Positions 7,439-15,044 of a stretch of 18,044 nt of DNA are shown piece by piece. Both the position numbers and the translations under genes were made by a program. The DNA is taken from NCBI GenBank assembly GCA_964624765.1, contig CAZUZO010000066.1, positions 1-18,044 of the forward strand, in the 5' to 3' direction. The stretch's first letter is position 1. Every line of letters starts with the position of its first letter. The notes beneath the pieces are model-generated. The model was not told the DNA's origin and did not search any database. It saw only the letters and a list, made by a program, of their open reading frames with translations. The DNA comes from JAGTVB01 sp964624765 (lineage in GTDB: Bacteria; Pseudomonadota; Gammaproteobacteria; HK1).

Positions 7439-7741
7439 GTTCGATTCGTTAATCCAGTTCCACTGATATCTGGCCTGTTTCGTGCGTCACGGATCCCCAG
7501 CAGGATATCGGCTTCGAGGGATGTTACCGAACGAGCCCGTCTGTCATGCCTTGGCACGTCTTATTTGCCAAGCAGGCTAGGAGCGATCACATGCGCATTT
7601 CTTCGCGGCTCAGGACGATATTTTTCGCCGGGGGAGCCGGGACTTAATCGGTTTCTGTCCCAAGCCGATAGTGCTGTCACTAGCGGGTAGCAACCCGTTC
7701 GTTGGTAATCAAGTTATCTAAATCTTTGGAGAGCTAGCGCC

Positions 7742-8062
7742 ATGAAAGTTGCCGTGCTTTCGAGCGATCGAATCAACGTCGACGGTCACTTCGGCACAAC
7801 CGAACGGTTCCTGATCTATGAACTTGAGGTCGATGGACCTCGTCTTGTCGAGGAGCGCGCATGTCGCCCGGTCTATGCTGACCGCCACACACCGGACTTC
7901 GATCACCAGGGCATCGATGAGATCCTAAACACCCTCGGAGACTGCCAGAAGGTATTCACCAGTCACATCGGAAGAACACCGGCCGCACGGTTACGAGTGT
8001 CAGGCATCGAACCCGTCGTTTATGACGGTCCGATCGCCCACATTGCCTCCCACTGGACATGA
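7742..8062 (+). CDS. NifX/NafY (dinitrogenase Fe-Mo cofactor) domain protein
   Basis: A 106-residue single-domain protein of the NifB/NifX/NafY family. It begins with the typical MKVAVLSSD strand, followed by the VDGHFGTTERFLIYE block with the GHFG motif characteristic of the domain. The C-terminal half (FTSHIGRTPAARLRVSGIEPVVYDG) has the usual alternating beta-alpha pattern. Family members bind iron-molybdenum cofactor or simpler Fe-S/Mo clusters in the cytoplasm. Stand-alone versions are common in organisms without nitrogenase, and their roles there are poorly known. A GGAGAG ribosome binding site lies 8 bases before the ATG. There are no nif genes nearby. A mobA gene about 650 bp away is a loose molybdenum link, not an operon. 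Confidence 0.85.
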   Translation: MKVAVLSSDRINVDGHFGTTERFLIYELEVDGPRLVEERACRPVYADRHTPDFDHQGIDEILNTLGDCQKVFTSHIGRTPAARLRVSGIEPVVYDGPIAHIASHWT

Positions 8063-8409
8063 GCACGAAGGGATAAATTGGGCACCACACAAGCAGCCCC
8101 CTTACCAGATGGTCCGCTCCAAAGAGCAATCCTGACCAAGCGATGGCCATGGCCTGCGATCGACTATAACTGTCAACGGTGCGTTTTAAGCAGCCCAGTG
8201 TGGACATATCTGGCTAGCTGATCGGCCCTGCGCCAACCCGATCGACGGCGCTGTTGGCAAGCCCGTCGCAGCCACGTTACCCCGATGACGATGCCTAGCG
8301 TCGGGCAACCAACACACCAAAGTGGCCCTCCCACCCTAGTCCCACTTGCACGACAACAAAGATTTGCTATATGTGATAGATAACCAACCGTGACTCAGGG
8401 AGGTATCTT
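8063..8409. other. Intergenic stretch before the DUF6763-like gene
   Basis: No coding signal, tRNA or strong repeat was seen in these 347 bp. The right end holds a weak promoter candidate and the strong ribosome binding site of the next gene. Confidence 0.5.
8346..8373 (+). promoter_or_regulatory. Weak sigma70-like promoter candidate
   Basis: TTGCAC (8346-8351), 16-base spacer, TATATG (8368-8373), 36 bp before the ATG at 8410. The -10 is only a partial match, so this is tentative. Confidence 0.35.
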
Positions 8410-8712
8410 ATGCAAGACCGCTACGAACCGTCTGTCGGGGAATGGTATCGTCATCCCGACGGACGCTCCTTTGAGGTGGTGGCTGTTGACGAAGACAGTG
8501 GCACCATCGAGACCCAGTATTTCGATGGCGAGGTCGAGGAATACGATATCGAAACATGGTATGAGCTTGAAATCGAACCGACAGCGCCCCCCGAAGACTG
8601 GTCGGGTCCCTACGACGATCTGGTGCAAGATGATATGGGTGATACGGAAGCTCCCATGCGCCCGGAAGATTGGAACGGCCCTTGGGATGATATCGAACGC
8701 GAGGACTATTAG
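8410..8712 (+). CDS. Acidic DUF6763-like protein
   Basis: A 100-residue, strongly acidic protein. The N-terminal part (PSVGEWYRHPDGRSFEVVAV and then YFDGEVEEYDIETWYELE) has the look of the DUF6763 family, a small gammaproteobacterial protein of unknown function. The tail holds two copies of one motif, PEDWSGPYDDL (residues 61-71) and PEDWNGPWDDI (residues 85-95), suggesting an internal duplication. No signal peptide or membrane span is present, so it is probably cytoplasmic. AGGGAGG lies 6 bases before the ATG, a strong ribosome binding site that fixes the start. The stop overlaps the mobA stop by 4 bp in a convergent arrangement. Family naming is from memory of the motif; no function can be given. 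Confidence 0.8.
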   Translation: MQDRYEPSVGEWYRHPDGRSFEVVAVDEDSGTIETQYFDGEVEEYDIETWYELEIEPTAPPEDWSGPYDDLVQDDMGDTEAPMRPEDWNGPWDDIEREDY

Positions 8713-9332
8713 TCTTCACCAACCCTATGCTTTGAGCCCGGGTTGAAGCGCTCACCGTCCAAGGGACGGTTCAGGTTATAAAACATTTCTGCACGATCGG
8801 AAAAAGGCACAAGAGTCACGCCTTGTTGCTCGTACCAAAGTCGAGCCTGACGCCCCCCGGCCCGGAGCCAGACCAGCAGTCGCGGCAGCAAGTCGCAGTG
8901 CAGCAGCGCAAACATGGGTTGCACGCGCTGGGCATCCCGGGCCACGCTGATCTTGGCTCCTGTGGCTTGCATGCCGTGATATAGGCGGGAAACCAGATCA
9001 GGGGCGAGCAGCGGTGCATCGCAGGGCACCGTAACAAGGTACTTCGTTCTGGCGGCAGCCATCGCGCTGGCGACGCCCGCTAAAGGCCCCGCATACTCGC
9101 CGATGACGTCTTGGACCACTGGACAACGGCCAAGCCGCATGTAGATCTCAGCATTGCGGTTCGCACTGACCAGAATCACCGAGACTTGGGAGCGTAACCG
9201 TGCTAAGGGGTGGGTGATCATCGGCCGGCCGAGAAGCGGTACCAATCCCTTATCCCGTCCGCCCATCCTACGCCCCCTACCACCGGCCAAGATAACGCCA
9301 GTCGTCTGCGCACGCATCTCCTGAACGGCCAT
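8709..9332 (-). CDS. mobA: Molybdenum cofactor guanylyltransferase MobA
   Basis: MobA transfers GMP from GTP to Mo-molybdopterin to make the bis-MGD precursor used by DMSO-reductase-family enzymes. The N-terminal nucleotide signature TGVILAGGRGRRMGGRDKG is intact, followed by GRPMITHPL, the GEYAGPLAGVASAM block and PCDAPLL with the metal-binding Asp. Length from this start is 207 residues, close to the usual 190-210. The open frame extends upstream to 9434, but those extra residues would read into the MITE-like element at 9408-9542, so they are not native. The ATG at 9332 (MAVQEM) or the one at 9317 (MRAQTTGV) is the likely start. No molybdoenzyme gene lies nearby. It is convergent with the DUF6763-like gene. 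Confidence 0.9.
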   Translation of the reverse strand: MAVQEMRAQTTGVILAGGRGRRMGGRDKGLVPLLGRPMITHPLARLRSQVSVILVSANRNAEIYMRLGRCPVVQDVIGEYAGPLAGVASAMAAARTKYLVTVPCDAPLLAPDLVSRLYHGMQATGAKISVARDAQRVQPMFALLHCDLLPRLLVWLRAGGRQARLWYEQQGVTLVPFSDRAEMFYNLNRPLDGERFNPGSKHRVGED

Positions 9333-9407
9333 TAGTCCGGCCTGGCCAGAGGCTTGCCTTTTCGCTCGAGGCACAACTGCTCTGCAGGATGGCTGTTTGC
9401 AGACTGA

Positions 9408-9542
9408 GAGCTTGTGAAAAAATCTGTTACACAACCCGATAGCGGCGTTGGGCGGTGCTCGCTCCTCGCTCTATCTATGTCTCTCGGCTTGACGCCGTCC
9501 GCCTGGCTCTCGGGTCGCTCTCGACGGTTTTTTCACAAGCTC
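9408..9542 (+). mobile_element. 135-bp MITE-like element, family 2 copy 1
   Basis: The ends pair as GAGCTTGTGAAAAAA and its complement, flanked by TGA at 9405-9407 and 9543-9545. It is inverted relative to the copy at 11428-11562 and about 97% identical (4 differences counted by eye). There is no coding capacity of its own, although open frames run through it and lengthen neighbouring gene predictions. TNA target duplications recall IS5-family subgroups; the mobilising transposase is unknown. Confidence 0.85.
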
Positions 9543-9554
9543 TGAGAAGCTCGT

Positions 9555-9932
9555 TCAGCGCTGTTCGCGCTGGCGTTCCCCGTGGGAGTGCGCATCCAGC
9601 TTCTGCAGCTCGGGAAAGTTCGGGCAAAAAGCCAGATCCTCTGGGGCGCCACGCGTGGCGAGCGTATCATCGCAGCGCACAGTCGCCTCACAGGCACGGC
9701 ACTTGCGCATTTGATCTTCGATGGTGACGATCGGTTGACTATGCAGATAGCGGGCTGGATCGATCCCAAAGCGCCTCAGTGCCCCCGAAAAGCGCAGACG
9801 ATCAAGACGCCCTCCGAGTTGTTGCCGGAACAGCTCTCCTTGTCGCAGATTGCTCGTAATCGCCCAGATGATGGCAGCGCCCAATGCCATAACCGCCGTG
9901 ACCAGGGTCGCAACAGCAATCACGTTGAACAC
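9555..9932 (-). CDS. Small membrane protein with DUF6455-like Cys motif
   Basis: A 125-residue protein with one N-terminal membrane helix (IAVATLVTAVMALGAAIIWAI), then a charged segment and a C-terminal Cys-rich module. The module reads CRACEATVRC (Cys78, 81, 87) and FCPNFPEL (Cys103), preceded by RRFGIDPARYL. This resembles the DUF6455 pattern, which has four conserved cysteines and no known function; metal or cluster binding is plausible but unproven. The GTG start at 9932 is chosen because AGGAGGT lies exactly 6 bases upstream; a longer frame to 10034 lacks such a site. It sits downstream of hemY's 3' end on the same strand, but a separate promoter candidate suggests independent expression. 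The inverted 135-bp elements flank it together with hemY. Confidence 0.7.
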   Translation of the reverse strand: MFNVIAVATLVTAVMALGAAIIWAITSNLRQGELFRQQLGGRLDRLRFSGALRRFGIDPARYLHSQPIVTIEDQMRKCRACEATVRCDDTLATRGAPEDLAFCPNFPELQKLDAHSHGERQREQR

Positions 9933-9938
9933 AGCGAA

Positions 9939-9945
9939 ACCTCCT
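9939..9945 (-). promoter_or_regulatory. Strong ribosome binding site fixing the GTG start
   Basis: AGGAGGT on the minus strand, 6 bases before the GTG at 9932. It supports the short form of the DUF6455-like protein. Confidence 0.75.
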
Positions 9946-9965
9946 GTGCCTAATATTAGCGTTGC

Positions 9966-9992
9966 ATTATACACTCGAACCGCGGTCATCAA
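9966..9992 (-). promoter_or_regulatory. Sigma70-like promoter for the DUF6455-like gene
   Basis: A perfect TATAAT -10 (9971-9966, minus strand) with TTGATG (9992-9987) as -35. The spacer is 15 bases, shorter than ideal. The -10 lies 33 bp upstream of the GTG start and would put the transcript start inside the longer open frame, further favouring the short start. Confidence 0.5.
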
Positions 9993-10075
9993 TTGAGGCA
10001 GGTCAAGTTTACTGCAGTTCAGAGCGATTGCCATTTGCCATCAGGACCCGCCGCTGGCCACCTACCTGTGCACTC

Positions 10076-11410
10076 TCATACGCCCTCGACTGCAACCACC
10101 TGCGCACAGCGTTTGCTATTGGTTACGCAGTCGTTTAACCCAACTCCGTAATAGGCATTAGAGTTTAGATAGAGTCCCCCATGCTGTTTCAGTCGGGCAA
10201 AGATCTGACTCACTTGCGCTCCATGACCTACCTTGTAGTGAGGAATACCGCGTTGCCAACGCTTGACGATCGTCACCGCTGGGGATTCACGAACCCCCAT
10301 GGTCGCCTCGATGCCCCGCAAGGCGATCTCAATCAGCGCTCCCTCCTCCTGGTGGACGAGGGACGGGGCGCGCTGACCACCGATCAATACCCGAAGGCAC
10401 TGCTCGCCCGGCGGTGCCCGATCAGGAAAGATCGAGCTATCCCACAGGATCCCAAGAATATCCTGTTCGGCACTCTGCGTCGTCAATAACCCGAACCCCC
10501 CCAGGGGATGGCGCAAGCGGGCGTAGCCAAACCCCACGACAGCAATCGGGGAGTACTCGATGGCCCCGAGCCACTCAGCAAGCTCACCATCTATTGCCTT
10601 GAGTAATTTCCCAGCGACGAAGGCGGGCGTCGCTAGGATGACTTTGTCGGCCACAGCTTGAAGGCCACGTCCTTCCACCACGAAGCCTGCTCGGGTCCGA
10701 CGTACTTGGGCAATGGCGCAATCGGTACGCACTGTGGCACCGGTTGTGTGCGCCAACTGCTCGATGAAGCGAGCCACACCCCCTCGAAAGCTCATCAACA
10801 CACCGCGAGGCCCCGCGCTACCCGATCGCTTCTTCAACATACCCTTAAACAATCCGCCAAATTCCTGCTCGAGCCGTACAACGGCTGGAAACGCTGCCTG
10901 CACCGAGAGTTTTTCTGGGGTGGAAGCATGGATCCCTGCGGCCATTGCATCGAGGAAGGTATCGGTAAACGCCTTGCCGACACGTCGATACCCAAAGCTC
11001 TGCAGGCTTTCGTCTTGGTCGTCCCGTCTTGCCGCAATGAACGGCTCCGCAAGAACGCGTAGCTTGTCCCTCGGCTTGAGCAACGCAGTGCGCAAGAACG
11101 CACCGGGAGTCTCCGGCAGTGGATAGAGCCGATCAGTGAAAACAAACCGTTTACGAGCGTCGTCGCTGCTCCGCAACAGCAAATCCTCAGCACCGACAGC
11201 TTCTACGAGTTCCAATGTATCGGGACGATTAGAGAGAAAGCCGTTCGCACCCAGCTCAAACAGATAGCCATCCTTTTGCTCGGTGCGCATGGTGCCACCG
11301 AGGCAAGGCTCCTGCTCGAGCACCGTCACCTCACAATCCGGACATCTCTGCAACAAATAGTAAGCCGTCGCCAAGCCGCTGATGCCGCCGCCAACGATGA
11401 TGATTTTCAC
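10076..11410 (-). CDS. hemY: Protoporphyrinogen oxidase, FAD-dependent HemY type
   Basis: A 444-residue flavoprotein that oxidises protoporphyrinogen IX to protoporphyrin IX with oxygen, the penultimate step of heme synthesis. The Rossmann FAD motif (KIIIVGGGISGLATAYYL) is at the N-terminus. LEQEPCLGGTMRT, ELGANGFLSNRPD and AGIHASTPEKLSVQAAFP are typical of this family. The C-terminal NAYYGVGLNDCVTNS block closes the FAD site. Length is normal. The open frame extends 35 codons further to 11515, but those codons lie in or next to the 135-bp element, so the GTG at 11410 with AGGGGGGG 7 bases upstream is the real start. Many gammaproteobacteria use HemG or HemJ instead, so the HemY type is a lineage clue. 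The related coproporphyrinogen oxidase is less likely in a Gram-negative host. Confidence 0.92.
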   Translation of the reverse strand: MKIIIVGGGISGLATAYYLLQRCPDCEVTVLEQEPCLGGTMRTEQKDGYLFELGANGFLSNRPDTLELVEAVGAEDLLLRSSDDARKRFVFTDRLYPLPETPGAFLRTALLKPRDKLRVLAEPFIAARRDDQDESLQSFGYRRVGKAFTDTFLDAMAAGIHASTPEKLSVQAAFPAVVRLEQEFGGLFKGMLKKRSGSAGPRGVLMSFRGGVARFIEQLAHTTGATVRTDCAIAQVRRTRAGFVVEGRGLQAVADKVILATPAFVAGKLLKAIDGELAEWLGAIEYSPIAVVGFGYARLRHPLGGFGLLTTQSAEQDILGILWDSSIFPDRAPPGEQCLRVLIGGQRAPSLVHQEEGALIEIALRGIEATMGVRESPAVTIVKRWQRGIPHYKVGHGAQVSQIFARLKQHGGLYLNSNAYYGVGLNDCVTNSKRCAQVVAVEGV

Positions 11411-11417
11411 GGCCGTG

Positions 11418-11425
11418 CCCCCCCT
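11418..11425 (-). promoter_or_regulatory. Ribosome binding site fixing the hemY GTG start
   Basis: AGGGGGGG on the minus strand, 7 bases before the GTG at 11410. It abuts the TGA target duplication of the element at 11428-11562, so the insertion stopped just short of the translation signal. Confidence 0.65.
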
Positions 11426-11427
11426 GA

Positions 11428-11562
11428 GAGGTTGTAAAAAAACCGTCGAGAGCGACCCGAGAGCCAGGCGGACGGCGTCAAGCCGAGAGACATAGATAGA
11501 GCGAGGAGCGAGCACCGCCCAACGCCGCTATCGGGTTGTGTAGCAGATTTTTTCACAACCTC
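11428..11562 (-). mobile_element. 135-bp MITE-like element, family 2 copy 2
   Basis: The inverted copy of the element at 9408-9542, flanked by TGA at 11425-11427 and 11563-11565. Its ends read GAGGTTGT and ACAACCTC where copy 1 has GAGCTTGT and ACAAGCTC: the fourth base has changed on both ends together, so pairing is kept. It lies 17 bp upstream of the hemY start and must displace or replace any ancestral hemY promoter. Confidence 0.85.
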
Positions 11563-11627
11563 TGAGACGATGGTAATGATTCGATAGACGGTCCGTGCTA
11601 ACCGATATCCCAATCCCGGCCCGGCAA

Positions 11628-11656
11628 TTGCGAACCCTTCTAGGCTCTAGTGTAAT
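11628..11656 (+). promoter_or_regulatory. Sigma70-like promoter for the deaminase-kinase unit
   Basis: TTGCGA (11628-11633), 17-base spacer, TGTAAT (11651-11656), 57 bp before the ATG at 11714. Both hexamers have mismatches, but the spacing is ideal. Confidence 0.5.
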
Positions 11657-11713
11657 GGACGCTCGAAGCTCGGAGCGCTCCCCACTCTCACCACCACAAC
11701 AGGAGTGTACTGA

Positions 11714-12721
11714 ATGGAGACTTTCATTCGAAATATGCCTAAGGCTGAGCTACATATCCATATCGAGGGATCATTGGAACCGGAGATGATGTTTGCTATC
11801 GCCGATAGAAATGGCGTGCAGCTCCCCTTCGCGTCGGTCGACGAAGTGCGCGCCGCCTACCATTTCAGCGATCTCCAGTCCTTCCTGGACATCTATTATG
11901 CCGGCGCCGAGGTGCTGCGGCAGGAACAGGATTTCTACGATCTGACCTGGGCCTATCTGAAACGTGCGCGAGGGGAAAACGTGCGGCACACGGAGATATT
12001 TTTCGACCCTCAAACCCATACAAACCGAGGCATTCCCTTCGAGATCATCATCACCGGTATCCATCGAGCCCTCCAAGAGGGTGAGCAGACGCTCGGTATG
12101 ACGTCCCGGATCATTCTCTGCTTCCTGCGCCATCTAAGCGCCGAGGCAGCCATGTCCACCCTGGAACAGGCACTTCCATTCCGCGACTGGATCGTCGGGG
12201 TCGGGCTCGATTCATCTGAGTTGGGAAATCCTCCTCAAAAGTTCACGCAGGTATTCGATCGTGCCCGAGCCGAAGGCTTTGCCACCGTCGCACATGCCGG
12301 AGAAGAAGGGCCACCCGAGTATATTTGGCAAGCTCTGGACCTCTTGAACGTGTCCAGAATAGACCACGGCGTGCGTTGCCAAGAAGACGCACGATTGGTG
12401 GAGCGACTGGTCCAGCAGCAGATACCTCTCACGGTGTGCCCGTTATCCAACGTCAAGCTCAGGGTATTCCAGGACATTGCAGCGCATAATCTCAAGACCC
12501 TGCTCGATCGAGGTCTATGTGTCACAGTCAATTCAGACGATCCAGCCTATTTCGGCGGCTACATTAACGACAACTTGGTCGCTGTTTACCGGGCTCTAGG
12601 ACTCGATCGCGACGATCTGATTCGACTCAGTAGAAATGCATTCCAGGCCGCCTTGATCGACGTGAACGCAAAGCAACAGCTGTTAGCTGACCTTGAACGC
12701 TATGCAGAAAAAACCGATTAG
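11714..12721 (+). CDS. add: Adenosine deaminase family protein, probably adenine deaminase
   Basis: A 335-residue zinc hydrolase of the metal-dependent TIM-barrel deaminase family. Zinc and catalytic residues are all visible: His14 and His16 (ELHIHIEGS), His194 and Glu197 (AHAGEEG), His218 (RIDHGVR) and Asp275 (VNSDDPAYFGG). The sequence RHTEIFFDPQTHT (residues 91-103) and the SDDPAYFGGY form resemble the subgroup shown to act on adenine rather than adenosine, giving hypoxanthine and ammonia in purine salvage. That substrate assignment is from family knowledge and is not proven here. AGGAG lies 8 bases before the ATG. The 3' end overlaps the start of the sensor kinase, so the two are probably co-transcribed. 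No other purine genes are adjacent. Confidence 0.9.
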   Translation: METFIRNMPKAELHIHIEGSLEPEMMFAIADRNGVQLPFASVDEVRAAYHFSDLQSFLDIYYAGAEVLRQEQDFYDLTWAYLKRARGENVRHTEIFFDPQTHTNRGIPFEIIITGIHRALQEGEQTLGMTSRIILCFLRHLSAEAAMSTLEQALPFRDWIVGVGLDSSELGNPPQKFTQVFDRARAEGFATVAHAGEEGPPEYIWQALDLLNVSRIDHGVRCQEDARLVERLVQQQIPLTVCPLSNVKLRVFQDIAAHNLKTLLDRGLCVTVNSDDPAYFGGYINDNLVAVYRALGLDRDDLIRLSRNAFQAALIDVNAKQQLLADLERYAEKTD

Positions 12722-15044
12722 ACAGCCCATGAATCCGTTCCAAGAGGACGAACACACGTTTCGACTGTTGTTCGAGAAAAATCCTCTCCCAATGTATGTC
12801 TATGACCGAGAAACCTCAGCCTTCTTGGCCGTCAATGAAGCGGCGATCGAGCACTACGGCTATTGTCGCTCAGCGTTCCTGACCATGGTCATGCAGGATA
12901 TTCAACCGACCTCAGACATTCTCCGACGGACACACCTCACAGGCGACGCGGGCACTGACCCAAACATGAGCGATCGTCGGTGCCACCGCAAGCAAGATGG
13001 CACCCTCATCGACGTCGAGGTCATGACTCATGATCTGATCTTTAACCGCCGCCCGGCGAGGCTGGTCCTAGTCTATGACGTCACCGAACGCAAGCGAGCC
13101 GAACAGGCTTTGCACGAGAGTGAGCAGCGCCTAGAACTGTTTTTCTCGCAATCCTTGGACGGCTTCTTTTTCATGATGCTGGATGAGCCGGTACGCTGGG
13201 ATGAATCCGTCGACAAAGACACGGTACTCGACTACGTCTTCACGCATCAACGTATCACCAAAGCCAATGATGCCCTCTTGGCCCAATATGGAGCGACCCG
13301 CGACACCTTTCTAGGCTTAACCCCAGGTGATTTCTTTCGACACGACATGGCCTATGGCAAAGCGCTTTGGCGGCGCTTTTTTGATGCGGGACGCCTGCAT
13401 GTCGAAACCGAAGAACGTAAGTTCGACGGCAGTACCCTGTGGATCGAGGGGGACTACATCTGCCTCTATGATCAGAGCGAGCGAATCACTGGCCATTTTG
13501 GCATCCAACGGGACATCACTGAACGCAAATACGCCGATCAGGCGCTGCGACGAGCCCAGCTAGAGCTCGAATCCAGGATCGTAGAGCGCACAGCGACCCT
13601 AGAGGCCGAGATCCGGGAACGCGAGCGCGCGGAGACCCAGCTACGCCAGGCCAAAGAGGCCGCCGAAGCGGCCAATCGCGCCAAGAGTGAGTTTCTAGCC
13701 AACATGAGTCATGAGCTGAGGACACCATTGAATAGCGTCCTGGGCTACGCTCAAATCCTCAGGCAACAGGGGGGCTTGCTGCCGAGCCAAGACAAAGCGC
13801 TTAGCATCATCGAGCAATCAGGAGAACACTTGCTCGGCCTCATCAATGAAATCCTCGACCTTGCCAAGATCGAAGCCGGTACCTTGCAATTGTGCCCGTC
13901 TAACATCAACCTCCCCCGCCTGCTGCAGAACATCGTCGATAGCATGGGTAAGCGTGCACTGGACAAAGGACTCACTTTCACCTGTGACGGGCTGGGCGAG
14001 CTCCCTGGTACCTTTACCGCCGATGAGCGCCGACTCCGGCAGATACTCATGAATCTGATCGACAACGCCATCAAGTATACCCACGAAGGTGGTGTGGCAC
14101 TTAAAGTGGGCTACCACGGCAAGCGACTGCGTTTCTTGGTCGAAGATACCGGTGTGGGCATCCAGCCCGAGCACTTGGAGGAGATCTTCAGTCACTTTCA
14201 TCAACTGCATGCCAGCGGCCGTGTCGAGGAAGGTATTGGGCTCGGCCTTGCCATTTGCCGGCGCTTGGTGCGTCTCATGGGCGGGGATCTGCGAGTTGCC
14301 AGTATACCCAGCCAAGGTACCCGCTTCTGGTTCGATCTTGAGCTAGCCGTGAGCAGCGATTCCAGCGACCAAACCCAGCAGGGATCACGGAGACTCATCG
14401 GCATCAAAGGCAAGCAATGCCGGGTGCTGGTCGTAGACGATCGCGAAGACAATCGCGGCGTATTGCGCGACATGTTGCTGCCACTCGGCTTCGAGATCCA
14501 TGAAGCGCAAGATGGTAAGACCTGCTTGCGGCAGGCGAAGGCCCTTCGCCCCGATGCCATATTGCTCGATTTGCGGATGCCAGAACTAGGCGGCGAAGCA
14601 GTCATTCGGGCGGTGAGGGCTTTGCCCGAGCTAAGACAACCGACCATCATTGCGATTTCTGCCAGCGCTTTTGAGCACAACCGCGTGCAATGCATCCAGG
14701 CAGGTGCTGATGATTTCCTGTCTAAACCGTTTCGGGCAGAGAGGCTATTGGATCTGCTCGCTCGTCATCTTGGGCTGGAGTTACTCTTCGACGTCGAAGA
14801 GCCCCTTCAATCAACTCGAGGTGAGCGCGGTAAACAGCCGATTATCCTACCAACGAAGCATTGGGAAACCTTGACTGAGCTAGCAAAGCAAGGCGATATC
14901 AAGAAATTGCGCGAATCGGCGCAGCAGCTCAGTGAGCTGGATGCGCATTACCAGTCCTTCGCCAAGGAACTTCAATCCCTGGCCGAGCGGTTTCAGATGA
15001 AAAAAATCCGTTACCTTCTCAAGACCACACGGCGTGGGCCTTGA
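12702..15044 (+). CDS. Hybrid sensor histidine kinase, PAS-PAS-HisKA-HATPase-REC
   Basis: A 780-residue soluble hybrid kinase. PAS 1 spans about 15-130 and PAS 2 about 140-275, both ending in the DITERK/DVTERK pattern. A Glu/Arg/Ala-rich coiled coil runs about 280-328. HisKA has NMSHELRTPLN with His337. The ATPase domain has NLIDNAIKYT, DTGVGI (Asp482) and GIGLGLAI. A receiver domain follows, with acidic Asp579/580, phospho-acceptor Asp623 (LLDLRMP) and Lys675 (SKPF). The last 95 residues form a helical tail common in such hybrids and show no clear HPt histidine. No membrane span is evident, so sensing is cytoplasmic. The ATG at 12702 overlaps the deaminase by 20 bp. TTG at 12693 or ATG at 12729 are alternative starts, and no strong ribosome binding site separates them. 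No partner response regulator lies nearby. Confidence 0.92.
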   Translation: MQKKPIRQPMNPFQEDEHTFRLLFEKNPLPMYVYDRETSAFLAVNEAAIEHYGYCRSAFLTMVMQDIQPTSDILRRTHLTGDAGTDPNMSDRRCHRKQDGTLIDVEVMTHDLIFNRRPARLVLVYDVTERKRAEQALHESEQRLELFFSQSLDGFFFMMLDEPVRWDESVDKDTVLDYVFTHQRITKANDALLAQYGATRDTFLGLTPGDFFRHDMAYGKALWRRFFDAGRLHVETEERKFDGSTLWIEGDYICLYDQSERITGHFGIQRDITERKYADQALRRAQLELESRIVERTATLEAEIRERERAETQLRQAKEAAEAANRAKSEFLANMSHELRTPLNSVLGYAQILRQQGGLLPSQDKALSIIEQSGEHLLGLINEILDLAKIEAGTLQLCPSNINLPRLLQNIVDSMGKRALDKGLTFTCDGLGELPGTFTADERRLRQILMNLIDNAIKYTHEGGVALKVGYHGKRLRFLVEDTGVGIQPEHLEEIFSHFHQLHASGRVEEGIGLGLAICRRLVRLMGGDLRVASIPSQGTRFWFDLELAVSSDSSDQTQQGSRRLIGIKGKQCRVLVVDDREDNRGVLRDMLLPLGFEIHEAQDGKTCLRQAKALRPDAILLDLRMPELGGEAVIRAVRALPELRQPTIIAISASAFEHNRVQCIQAGADDFLSKPFRAERLLDLLARHLGLELLFDVEEPLQSTRGERGKQPIILPTKHWETLTELAKQGDIKKLRESAQQLSELDAHYQSFAKELQSLAERFQMKKIRYLLKTTRRGP

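Noticed and set aside
7430..7455. GGTTCGATTC resembling a tRNA T-loop
   Set aside because: The flanking bases do not form a T stem or acceptor stem, so no tRNA is supported.
6937..7557. 206-codon minus-strand frame
   Set aside because: It runs through repeat copy B, is low-complexity Arg/Ser/Gly, and has no domain or ribosome site. A short similarity to the frame over copy A is explained by the DNA repeat, though a decayed shared protein cannot be fully excluded.
7430..7690. Possible gene starting at ATGGCCGAG in copy B
   Set aside because: It has no ribosome binding site, and the product resembles neither HynS nor any family known to me.
9455..9727. 90-codon plus-strand frame starting MLAPRSIYVS
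   Set aside because: It originates in the 135-bp element and continues antisense to the DUF6455-like gene.
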